Origin: Grifola frondosa
Taxonomy: Eukaryota > Basidiomycota > Agaricomycetes > Polyporales > Grifolaceae
Direction of reading: 5' to 3'
DNA: 64,000 bases
NCBI GenBank assembly: GCA_001683735.1
Contig: LUGG01000024.1
Span: 310,001-374,000 of the forward strand
Numbering within the stretch: the first letter of the stretch is position 1; each line of letters starts with the position of its first letter. A program made the position numbers and the translations under genes. Shown here in pieces: positions 1 through 8,739 of this stretch. Below the pieces are notes generated by a model. That model did no database searches. It was given only the letters and a program-made list of their open reading frames with translations, and was not told where the DNA came from.

Positions 1-346
1 TCCTCATCCGCGAGTGCTCCTGCTGATCCATCATCAGCAGAGCCATCTCTGTCCATCTCCTCTACGGGTTCTATCCCGTCTGCTGCTGCTCGGGCTCGTT
101 CAGTTCGAGCGCTGTCAACGACTGCAGGATATGATCCATCGTTCGGGGGCTGCTGGGTGCGTCGTTTCGAGTTGCTTCCTTACTACTGATTCTGTTGCCT
201 CCTTTCCAGGCTTTTTGTACCTTCTAGGGACCCTTTCTATCCTCGCGCGCACTCTGTGCTCGCGAACGACAGGCTGGATTCGAAGATTCGTACAATACAG
301 ACATCAGACTGGGTGCTTCTCGAATCACGCGGCTCATCCTTCCCCT

Positions 347-1566
347 TCACATTCCTTGGATCTTCCTGGTCTCTCCGCCGCCAATCCTTCCGTACAACGC
401 TCGCTTGAATGACGTGACGAGTGCCTTAACGAAGCGTCTCTCGTTAGACCCCCATTCCTCCACCGGTATCCCTAGCAGCGCGTCAAGATTCTCGCGCTCG
501 GCGGTTTGCAACACCAGCGCTGAATCAGACGGTACGTGCTTCGATCCCGAGGAAGTTAGGTCGGCTAACAGACGTTTCTTCAGCATGCGGCGACGATTAA
601 AGAGGCGGAACGTACGGCGCGGTTCGCGATAGTCTACGCGCGGCATCGGGCGCAGAACACGCTCTTCTTTACCGGCCATACGCTGCTCCAGGTCGCTGAG
701 GGATGTAAGCGGCGACATCTGTCGGAGCTCCTCCGACGCACGGTTCTCGACAGCTGTCTCGCTGCTCGAGTATCCGCGCGGCGGTCCCTTTGGTTTCCGC
801 GGACGCAGTCTCTCCGTCAACACCCTCCAGCCGGCAACTTCTTCTTCTACCAGCTCGGGCAGTGTCTCCTCTCTCTCGCCATCCTTCATCTCCACATCAC
901 TCGTGAGCTTGCGGCGGCGCGCTTCCTCTTCACTGTCCGTCACTGCTTCCTCGACGACCGTCTCGAGGTACTCGATCCCATCATCCATCGACATAGCGTC
1001 TGCGAGCTCGGCGGCGGTGCAGGCGGCGTCGGTGACTGTGGCATATACTGTGGAGAGGCCGGGTACGCTAACTCGGGCCACCCTCCAAACGGTCTCGCTG
1101 CTGGCGGACGGGCCACGAGAAGCGAGGCGACAAGCGCGCTCTCCCGTCTCTCGTTCCCTCCGCTACGTCTTCCTGCGGGGTCCGAGTTTCTGCGCATCGC
1201 AGGAACCTCTGGACATCCGCGTGGGGCGTCCGGTGTTTCATCAATAAGAAGCACACCGTCCCCTCTGATCACATCAACTGGAGTCCTGAACTCGACATTG
1301 CGTACCACGAAGGCTCGAACCTGAGCGTCGGGCCTCGGGGTAGGCATGGCGGCGATATTCCAGGGTGCTTCGACGTTCGGGAGGTCATAGGCTTCGTTCA
1401 CGATGAGCGCTGACCTTCCGACCCAGCGAAGAGATGGCGTTCGAAGGAGCCTGAGGTGGAAGTCGCGAATCCGCTCCCAGCGCGTTGCGGGAGCCGGCGT
1501 CGCGACAGAGGCCATGGCTCTATAGAGGGGAGGACCCATGGTGAGCCTGCTACTTTTCCAGCTCAT
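347..1566 (-). CDS. Unassigned protein, two overlapping reading frames
   Basis: I do not recognise the family. An ATG at 1566 opens a frame rich in Arg, Pro and Ala to about 1080. A second frame from about 1081 to 347 continues with an acidic stretch (EEAVTDSEEEARRRK), a Lys/Arg/Pro-rich middle and a basic tail (RRMLKKRLL), ending in a stop at 347. The two frames overlap at 940-1081, so one protein of about 380-400 residues would need a one-base shift or a short intron near 1080; I could not choose. The high GC and lack of stops over 1.2 kb suggest real coding. It lies on the same strand as the retroelement to its right and could be an accessory ORF of that element or an unrelated gene. No zinc finger, membrane segment or catalytic motif was seen. 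Confidence 0.4.
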
Positions 1567-2348
1567 ACTGCTGCTGGCTTTTATACTCCTCCAGGTCCCC
1601 TATGTTTTCCTCTATGTTTCCATCCTCTCCATCTACAGCAGCTTCCTTTTCGGGCGACTCTCTTCACTCGTGATCGGGATCTGTCCTGGTACCCGGGGCA
1701 TATCCCGCGGTTCTTCCATCAGACTCGGACTGTGATGCTCTGGCCCTCCTACTTCCTGCGAGACGCCGCGGCATCGAATTTCGCCTTATTCGGGCAAATT
1801 CTGTGCTGCGCGCTGCCTCGCTCGCGGAGCTGTAGGTCCGCCGAGTGCATTTTCGGAGGTAAGCAGCCGAGTTCCATACTCTGACTCTTCCTTCCGATCC
1901 GCTGACCATCTCTTCTAGTCTCTAGGCCGCGTCGCGCGCCATGGCCTATTGTCCATGCGCTTCTGTGCGGCGCTTCCTTTCCGGCATCCGCGCGCACTTT
2001 GCAGTGCTCCAGCGCGTGCTACGAGCGGCGCGCTCACAATTCCGACGGGGAGTACGCGTCATTACGCGTCAGCTGGTACGTCCTCTGACGTCCTGTCTGC
2101 CACCATCGTACTATTGTGTTTTTCGTTGCGGGGCTCGTTGCCGTTCTTCTGCTGCTAGTTCCCTTCTTTCTTGAACTGCCTTGAGCCCAGACATGCCTTG
2201 ACATTCGGCTCGTTCCTCTGTGGTCTGTTCTCGCGCGTTCCTACGCCCGATGAGATCCCATGGCGCAAAGAGTGCAGGTGATGGGTAGCTCGGACCCGAC
2301 GCACAATGCTGTGCGGGTCCTGGCTGACTCATCCAGCTTGCCTGCTCC
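1567..2348. other. Region without an assignable gene; splice-like signals on +
   Basis: No recognisable protein. On the plus strand there is a good intron-like segment at about 1859-1918 (GGTAAGC donor, TTCTAG acceptor). It is followed by an ATG at 1941 and an open frame that reaches a GTACGT donor near 2079, with a possible acceptor at about 2158. This resembles the spliced micro-ORF at 2434-2870 and may be a further exon or leader of the same transcript, but the frame could not be confirmed. Confidence 0.35.
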
Positions 2349-2356
2349 TATATAAG
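2349..2356 (+). promoter_or_regulatory. TATA box
   Basis: TATATAAG on the plus strand is followed about 30 nt later by pyrimidine-rich initiator-like sequence and, 78 nt downstream, by the ATG of the spliced micro-ORF at 2434. Position and spacing fit a core RNA polymerase II promoter. It may be the promoter of an old LTR. Confidence 0.5.
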
Positions 2357-2433
2357 AGGCCAGGGCAACTCCCTTTGGACTGCCCTGTGGTCCACTCTTC
2401 GGCTCATCTGACCAGGTTGAACCTCGGCCTCCA

Positions 2434-2870
2434 ATGTCGCGTCAAGCATTCGCGACATCGCGGCGTTCGTACGCGGTAAGCGTCTTGCCTGGTATTCCGT
2501 CCGTTTCGGGTGCTAATGGTTCTCGTAGGTAGGTATGCCCTTGCCTCGGAGTGCAATACGCGACTCGTTTTCAGCTGGTACGTCCTATCCCACTCGTTCC
2601 ATGTCTGCACACTCTAATTTCGACCTTCCTTTTTAGGTCTCCACTGTGAGGCGCCCCACACTCGGCTATCAAGTGTCGGCGGTTCCTCGTCCTGTTCTGC
2701 TGGTACGTCCATTCCGTTCGTCGAGCCCACATCCTCTAACCTTCGCATTGCTAGGCTTCACCCTCGCACTGCGAATTAGTTCGGAATGGGCACGTTCGGC
2801 GGACGTCTGTCTCGAAGCGATGGGCGCATTCGCCCCGCAGTTCGAGAACTTCTTCTTCGGCTCCGTGTAG
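2434..2870 (+). CDS. Spliced micro-ORF (four exons), unknown function
   Basis: Four exons read as one open frame of about 90 codons: 2434-2475, 2529-2577, 2637-2702 and 2755-2870, with a TAG at 2868-2870. All three introns are canonical (GTAAGC, GTACGT, GTACGT donors; TAG acceptors; 52-60 nt), and the junction phases (0, 1, 1) match without adjustment, which is unlikely by chance. The product starts MSRQAFATSRRSYA, is rich in Ser, Arg and Ala, and ends in an aromatic FENFFFGSV tail. No signal peptide or known domain is seen. A TATA box at 2349 supports transcription. It lies on the strand opposite the neighbouring gag-pro element. It could instead be the spliced leader of an older element. 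Function unknown. Confidence 0.4.
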
Positions 2871-3651
2871 TGTCGTCCTACTCCTGTATTCTGCTGTCGA
2901 TACCTGTCGTATCCGAGATCCTGTCTGTGCTGCCGATTTCCAAAAAACCCAAGAGATTATCATACTGCCCGATGAACAGACCGCGGCCTGTGTGGCTACC
3001 GCTGTTGATTACAGCCGCGAATCATATTGCCCCGCTGGGCATATGATTCGCTACTGTAATCGACTTGGTACTTCGCCGGAGAACTATTCCATAGCCCTCC
3101 TTCCTTCCTACCCGATTGGACCTTACATAATGATAACGACGCATTGACATCGATGCCCCCCTCCAAAAATAACCTCTGCCTCCTGGTATCCGAAACTCTG
3201 GGCCTCTCTGTCCCAAGTTTGTGTGGATCTCTCCCGCCTCGCACCCACGTGTTCGACCATGCCGTCATGGCTATGCGCCGACCCGAACGTGTCAAAATGC
3301 TTGCGGTCCAGTGGTTCGTTACCATACTGATGTCTGGGGCACCCCTTGTATACATCCTATTTTTATCATCTAGCCTAGGCTCCATCATATGGGTCCGGAA
3401 TTTTGGCAAAGTTGACACCACCATCTGATTGACATACAGATGTCACAGTTATCTCTGGTTCTCTGAGGTAATGGGAGCCAGGCAAGGTCTTATAAACGCC
3501 TTCTGGTAGGCCCATTCCTTTCTTCATTATTCCTGTCTTCTTGATCCAACAGCGTTTCTCCCCGAATATGCCATTCGAGGTCCTGCTCCACTGTCGATCG
3601 TCCGGTCCAAAGTGCTGACCTGTCGTAGATCAACACAGTGTCTTCTTTCTG
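2871..3651. other. No recognisable gene
   Basis: About 780 bases between the two spliced micro-ORFs. Short open frames exist on both strands, but none has a recognisable motif or convincing splice structure. Confidence 0.4.
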
Positions 3652-3913
3652 ATGAACACTGAGACGCATTATGGAAAGGTCACGGCGGTGGAAACTGTGG
3701 ACGTAAGTGACCACAGTTCCCTCATCTGGCTGGTGCCTTAATCACTTCCCCTTTCAGGGTGTTTCCTTGGTGATTATCAAGCCCGATGATCTGCCGGAAC
3801 GTTCCATGAAGCTCCCGTACGTGCTTCTTCTGTGAACCACAGCTTCAGCCACCTAACCACCTCCCCCTTTTTACAGAGAATTCTCCGTTTTCAGGGTACG
3901 GGAAGCGGTCTAG
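3652..3913 (+). CDS. Second spliced micro-ORF (three exons), unknown function
   Basis: Exons 3652-3702, 3758-3816 and 3877-3913 join in phase (0, then 2) through two introns with GTAAGT and GTACGT donors and TTTCAG/TTACAG acceptors, giving about 48 codons. The peptide contains VSLVIIKPDDLPERSMKLP and ends in VREAV. The ATG is simply the first in frame; further upstream exons are possible, so this may be the 3' part of a longer gene. No family recognised. An alternative acceptor 18 nt downstream would also keep the frame. Confidence 0.3.
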
Positions 3914-3933
3914 TTCGGTAGCCGGAACCTGTA

Positions 3934-4709
3934 TCATACTGCTGTCAATGTGAATCCTGCTGCGTCTGCGGCCCGGCCGCGAAATCCTGAGTCGGTGATA
4001 ATACTATCTCCACCGACCAACCACATAACCCGAAACTCTGGTACTGTATCCGCTTCTTCTGCTTCTGTTGCGACTCTTTTGTTTCTTTTTTGTCTCTTTT
4101 GTGGTCGTCGCAATCTTCTGTGGTATCCGCGGGTCCACATGTTTCCACATGGTCGCATCATTGTCATATGTCTCAGCATATGTCCGTCCGGATTGGTCTG
4201 TATCTTCTGTGTCTTCCGTATCGCGGCCCGGCCACGATTATCTCCTCGAACGGTGACACCTATTGTGCCGAGTGCTTGGTGCAGCGGATCCCAATTGATC
4301 TTGCCCAATTGACGACCTGTGATTAGCTCTGCTGGACCGGAGACGTCATGGCCTAGATATGACATCATTGTGGCCATAAACTCATTCGTTCCACAGAGCG
4401 CACTGCCATTGCCCAATAGTATCACCGTTGTCTCCTCAGGCCTCAACTTCGGCTGACTTGGGACAAGCGATAGGAAATCCTCATCAGGGGTCTCCTGATC
4501 AAGGGGATCCACACTTTCTGTCCTTTGATAGTCTCCCGCCTGTGAGTTGCCTGATCATATAGATCCTCCTCTTCATCGGCTGATTGTGGATCGTCGGCTT
4601 GACTAGGTAATTCCCCGAGTGGAATTTGACCGTCTATCAAGATGCTGTCCGACAAATCCTCCGAAGGGCCCATTGGACTTCGAAATTCTGATCCGATGTC
4701 TGCTTCCAT
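3934..4709 (-). pseudogene. Frameshifted C-terminal continuation of the retroelement ORF
   Basis: Two open frames (4709-4443 and 4512-3934) continue in the direction of the protease ORF and together read as an acidic linker (QSADEEEDLYDQ) followed by a more ordered segment containing TTVILLGNGSALCG and a basic tail. They overlap each other and the upstream ORF in different frames, so at least two single-base shifts separate them. It is most simply the eroded or mis-sequenced C-terminus of the 4637-7033 ORF. No polymerase motif is present. Confidence 0.5.
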
Positions 4710-7033
4710 TCTTCAGACGTTCCTGCTTCTGCTTCAAGACTGCTAGGCGAACAGGGAACATCCGAATAGAAAACCATGTGGAGAACCCCATGGCCTCTGT
4801 ATCGTCTCCCGTTCATCGTCATCCTAACATCTTGTAGCAGGTACTGTCCTTCAGCATGGTCCGGCTTCGGGGACAGTGGGCCTGGATGCACAATACGAGC
4901 ATTCTTGACTCGTATGTCTGTCATCAGGGTAGCCACTTCCTCTATCACCTGTCCTAACTGGTCCTGATGCACTTTACGAAATGTGTCATACAGTTTCCGG
5001 TTCTCCTGTTCCACCATCCGATTGGACTCCAGAAAATGAGGGGATCTTTCCTCATCAGGAAAGTCTTCATCCCAGTTTTCCGGGGAGTTCAACTCGGTGG
5101 GAACCATGCTGCCAGAATCATCCATCGTCTCCTTCCGAGGGGCTGGACTGTCACCAGGTTTAATCTGGAGCTGCGCCAAACGCATCTCAACCCGATTGAC
5201 ATCCAATCCTTTCGAAGGAGCCTGATCCACTGTGGTCATCGCACATAGCCGAAAGGTTCTATCCAGAACATCTTTCTGGATGCCCGGGCTCGTGATGAGA
5301 AGCTCATAGGAGTGGAGCTTCAAGCTGTCACGAATACCAAGGTATAATCCTTCCGGCCTATGCTGCAGACTGAATTCGTGTTTCTGCTGCCATGATCTTC
5401 CCAAGATCCCGGGAACTGCTAGGTCTTCCACAATATACAATGTGGCTTCAGTATCAATCCGGCCGATGGACAGTGGCGTGTCCCAAAGGCCTATGCAGGA
5501 AAGTGACTTTCCGGTCACGTCCTTGATTGATACGTCATCATCAACTTCCCGGCTGGTACCTCGAGCTAATTTCCATAGATCCGCATTCACACAGTTAACC
5601 TGCGATCCGGTGTCCACAATAAATGGGATGGAATAGTAACCACATTTTGCATGCAGCACCATCATCGAGTCCGGAGTAGACCATGGGCCAAGGAGGTTGC
5701 CATCGCATTGATAGGACTCCTTGGGCGTAGCGAGGCTTAAAGCTCGGGGCTTCAGTCCCTCAGCTATGATCATCTTAACACTCCCCTCTCGATACCGTCT
5801 CATTATATTGCGCGACTTCTGCAATTCCCCTTCTGAAAATGGAAACACCTGGACCAACATGTGGCCCATGCAGCATCCAGTTCCATAGAAGAAATGTGCA
5901 TCCCGAAGAAGAAACATACGATGACCATGTGATCTCGTAGTTTCCTTGATGAACTCCACTCCATTATCTGAATGGATGGTAGTTTCACCAATTCGCCTTG
6001 TCATCTGGGTTCTGCTGTCATCCACTTGTGCAGCTAGGAGGGTCCGGTATGTGATAACTTCCTGTCGAGCTTCCCGTTCCTTGGCTGAATCATCCACAGG
6101 GTCAGTATCGTCCATATCGGAGTTATCGTCCTCCTGGTCTTCACTGTCTTCATCGTCATGCTCTGCCTCCTCATCTGTTTGGATCCCGATATCCTTCTGG
6201 TCTTCTTCTGCTGTGGCAGCATGATCGTCATCTCCCTCAGGCTCTTCTGCGATAGAAGTGACACCTGGAGATGGACCCCACACCTGTGGTTCGATCATAT
6301 ACGATGCTGCATCCTGTGAGTCGTCCGTACGGTACGGCGTTACCAAGACTTCCGAATCTGGATAACCCGGCCGTCCTTCAAATGTAAGGTATGTGCCTTC
6401 GTCCTTTTCCCTGATCCCGACCTTGTTCTTGATCTGCCAAGGTCGTCCTAACAGGCCTTCAAAAGGTGGATTTGGTGCGACATAAGCATTGAACGTAGTG
6501 CTTATGTGCCCAAATTTCAGCGGTATGTCCGATACGAGACCCAACAATTCTCCGCTACCACCATTCGCATCGTTCATGGTGATGGCTCGAGATTTGTCCA
6601 TAGGGGTCTGGACAATAGACTTCCAGACTTTCTCACTGATCACATTCAACTGTGATCCTGTGTCAATGATAAAGTTGACCGGCCTCGTCCTACAATTCAT
6701 CGTGAGACGAATGAGGGGTGACCTGGTCTCTGATATGTCTGTTACGAAATTCGCAGCCAAGCCTGGAACCAGGTTTGCTGCTACTTCCGCTGCTTCCGTC
6801 TTTTTGACTTTCAGGACGTTCTGAACCTGCTGTGCGACCTCCTTGGAGACTCCGATGAGCTCTCCAACTGAGACCGTAAGCGACGTGTTCAGAATCCTGT
6901 TCATAATGGCCGTGGGATCCACCTCTTTGCTGATTGCAGATGTTCGTGAGACCATCGTGCGAGGCTTCTCCACTGGTTTCGAAGCACTCTCCTGGCTTCG
7001 AAACATCCGTGTTAGGGCTGGATCGTCCATCAT
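4637..7033 (-). CDS. Retroelement ORF with two tandem retropepsin-like aspartic protease domains
   Basis: A 798-codon open frame. Residues ~30-75 contain the helical segment typical of basidiomycete retroelement polyproteins of the DUF4100 type (MNRILNTSLTVSVGELIGVS). The first protease motif, FIIDTGSQLNVIS, lies near residue 140 with a downstream GLLGRPW. After an acidic spacer (EDSEDQEDDNSDMDD and similar) a second motif, FIVDTGSQVNCVN, lies near residue 465 with a downstream GILGRSW. Both have the DTG catalytic triad and the ILGR/LLGR element of retropepsins, so either two domains of one chain pair internally or the domain was duplicated. The ATG overlaps the gag stop (ATGA). Protease is known to process Gag in this group; here the pol part is missing. 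Confidence 0.8.
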   Translation of the reverse strand: MMDDPALTRMFRSQESASKPVEKPRTMVSRTSAISKEVDPTAIMNRILNTSLTVSVGELIGVSKEVAQQVQNVLKVKKTEAAEVAANLVPGLAANFVTDISETRSPLIRLTMNCRTRPVNFIIDTGSQLNVISEKVWKSIVQTPMDKSRAITMNDANGGSGELLGLVSDIPLKFGHISTTFNAYVAPNPPFEGLLGRPWQIKNKVGIREKDEGTYLTFEGRPGYPDSEVLVTPYRTDDSQDAASYMIEPQVWGPSPGVTSIAEEPEGDDDHAATAEEDQKDIGIQTDEEAEHDDEDSEDQEDDNSDMDDTDPVDDSAKEREARQEVITYRTLLAAQVDDSRTQMTRRIGETTIHSDNGVEFIKETTRSHGHRMFLLRDAHFFYGTGCCMGHMLVQVFPFSEGELQKSRNIMRRYREGSVKMIIAEGLKPRALSLATPKESYQCDGNLLGPWSTPDSMMVLHAKCGYYSIPFIVDTGSQVNCVNADLWKLARGTSREVDDDVSIKDVTGKSLSCIGLWDTPLSIGRIDTEATLYIVEDLAVPGILGRSWQQKHEFSLQHRPEGLYLGIRDSLKLHSYELLITSPGIQKDVLDRTFRLCAMTTVDQAPSKGLDVNRVEMRLAQLQIKPGDSPAPRKETMDDSGSMVPTELNSPENWDEDFPDEERSPHFLESNRMVEQENRKLYDTFRKVHQDQLGQVIEEVATLMTDIRVKNARIVHPGPLSPKPDHAEGQYLLQDVRMTMNGRRYRGHGVLHMVFYSDVPCSPSSLEAEAGTSEEWKQTSDQNFEVQWALRRICRTAS

Positions 7034-8549
7034 TCTGCATCATTGTCCGGGTCAAAGTTCCTCTGGTGAACTTCTACCGGACGCAGTTCATGATGTGACT
7101 CTGCACTCCCTGCTGCAACTGGCTGAGACAATGGAGGGGTCTGGCGAGGTATGAATTCCCTCTGCTTTCCCTTTGTCATCATGGGAACCTTTACGCTATC
7201 AAAGACTTGTTTTCGATAGCTCCGGGTTTCCCTCTGAGACTTCTCCACTGGTAGCACCATAACCTCGGGATCAGATTCATCATCAGAATCTATCAGCGAT
7301 TTCCCATAGGTTATAAAGTGCACATTGGGTACGATTCTCCGAATCGCCTGGACCCAATTCTCGTTCATGTCCTTCCGAAGAATACTCCCATTCATGTCGG
7401 TGATCCGTCCTCGATAGTCTTTGAGGATGAATCCTTTAACCAACATTTCCTGAATGGATGGGCAATTTCCCACAATATGGCCTGGCTCTCCACATCCATA
7501 ACAGCCCGGTCCATAAGGTCTCCTGTCAAGGAATCTCCCTGGGTCCGGTCTGTCATATCTTGGAGGTGAGATTTCCTGCTGCCTCGTGTTCTGTAACTGG
7601 TTGACACGAGGCATCTGTAGGCATTGTGCAACCAATGGATTTATGGCTGACGCCTGCAGGAATAGCTGACCATACTTTGGATCGTCAATCGACAGCTTGT
7701 TCATCTGCTGAACTAGCCTGTCAATTTCTGGTACGTCACGATCCTTGGGTGCCTCCTTCTTCTTTACTGAGCTTCGCAACTTTGGCAGTGGTTCCCGCGA
7801 CGGGGACTTCTTCGTCCTCCGAGTCACTATCAAAGTGACCGTCCGTCGCTTGGTCCTCTTTGTCGATTGTTTCTTCGGCAACCTCTTCCGTGGAACGTCT
7901 TCTTCGTCACTGCCTTCGTCGCTAGAGATGTCACTGTCAAACTCGAAATTCTGCCGGTCTATACCATCGGAATCTAATCGCTCTGTATCGAAGCGATCAC
8001 GAGACAGAATGGACTCTGCTGTCTCGTTAATTAGATCCGGGCTATAGGGATCCTCAGGTCTGTGGTGTGGTTCCTTCATAAGCATACGAAACTCGAGTTG
8101 CCTCCGGAATCTTCTTGGCAGACCTGCCCATAGATAGAATGCATAATCCTCGTCATCAAGTTTATCCCTACCCTGCAGCCATCCAGCAATCCTGATAAAC
8201 TTGCGCATGAACCTGCGCCAGTCTTTCAACTCCTGTATCGGTTCTTTCCGATGACGAGCCGCAAACATCTGTAGGTCCTTCAAGCGAAACCTCTTCTCTT
8301 CAAGGTCCGCATTAAAGAAGGTCATGATGTTGGCACGAAGCTCATCCCAGGCCTGCTTCCGGTAACTGGAGAAACCCTCAATGGTCTCCTTCACCGTCCT
8401 GGAACAATACTCTGTTACTCGCTCGCATTTCTGGCAGGGGTGAGGTGATGAAGTGCAGCCAACTGGTCGTAGTGGCTGAGGAACTTCCGCACCTCGGATG
8501 CCTCTCCTCTAAACTCCTCCGGGGCGTTCTTGCCTTTCCGGAATGGCAT
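7030..8549 (-). pseudogene. gag: Retroelement Gag with CCHC zinc knuckle, one-base frameshift
   Basis: The N-terminus starts at the ATG at 8549 (MPFRKGKNAPEEFRGEASEV) and reads to about 8440. Then a single missing base moves the rest, KCERVTEYCSR onward, into another frame that is open to 7030. The capsid-like region is followed by Arg/Lys-rich linker sequence and one zinc knuckle, CYGCGEPGHIVGNC (about 7490-7530), the nucleic-acid-binding motif of nucleocapsids. The C-terminus overlaps the protease ORF by four bases. Gag forms the virus-like particle. The lesion is one base in otherwise intact sequence, so it may be a sequencing indel rather than true decay. Confidence 0.8.
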
Positions 8550-8717
8550 TTGAGATAACTCTTCATGCCATACCCACTGGACATCTGACTGGCCAGTGAA
8601 GGACTTACATCGCCTGGTACGTCACGTATATCTGTAAACATCACTGGGACCCTGATTGCTAAACTGAACCTCCCAAATTGGAAATGCCTGTAAAAACTAG
8701 ACTTCTAAACTGTTTCC

Positions 8718-8735
8718 CCCTCGCGGTGGGCTCCA
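8718..8735 (-). other. Primer-binding site of the LTR element
   Basis: On the minus strand, four bases after the LTR end (GACA), lies an 18-nt TGG-initiated sequence, TGGAGCCCACCGCGAGGG. It has the form of a complement to a tRNA 3' end (acceptor CCA plus the 3' side of the T arm). Position directly inside the LTR and upstream of gag fits a retrotransposon primer-binding site. I did not assign the tRNA species. Confidence 0.65.
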
Positions 8736-8739
8736 ATCT

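Noticed and set aside
1..346. 132-codon plus-strand frame at the left edge
   Set aside because: Antisense to the tail of the minus-strand frame, no ATG start and low-complexity composition. Nothing supports a gene.
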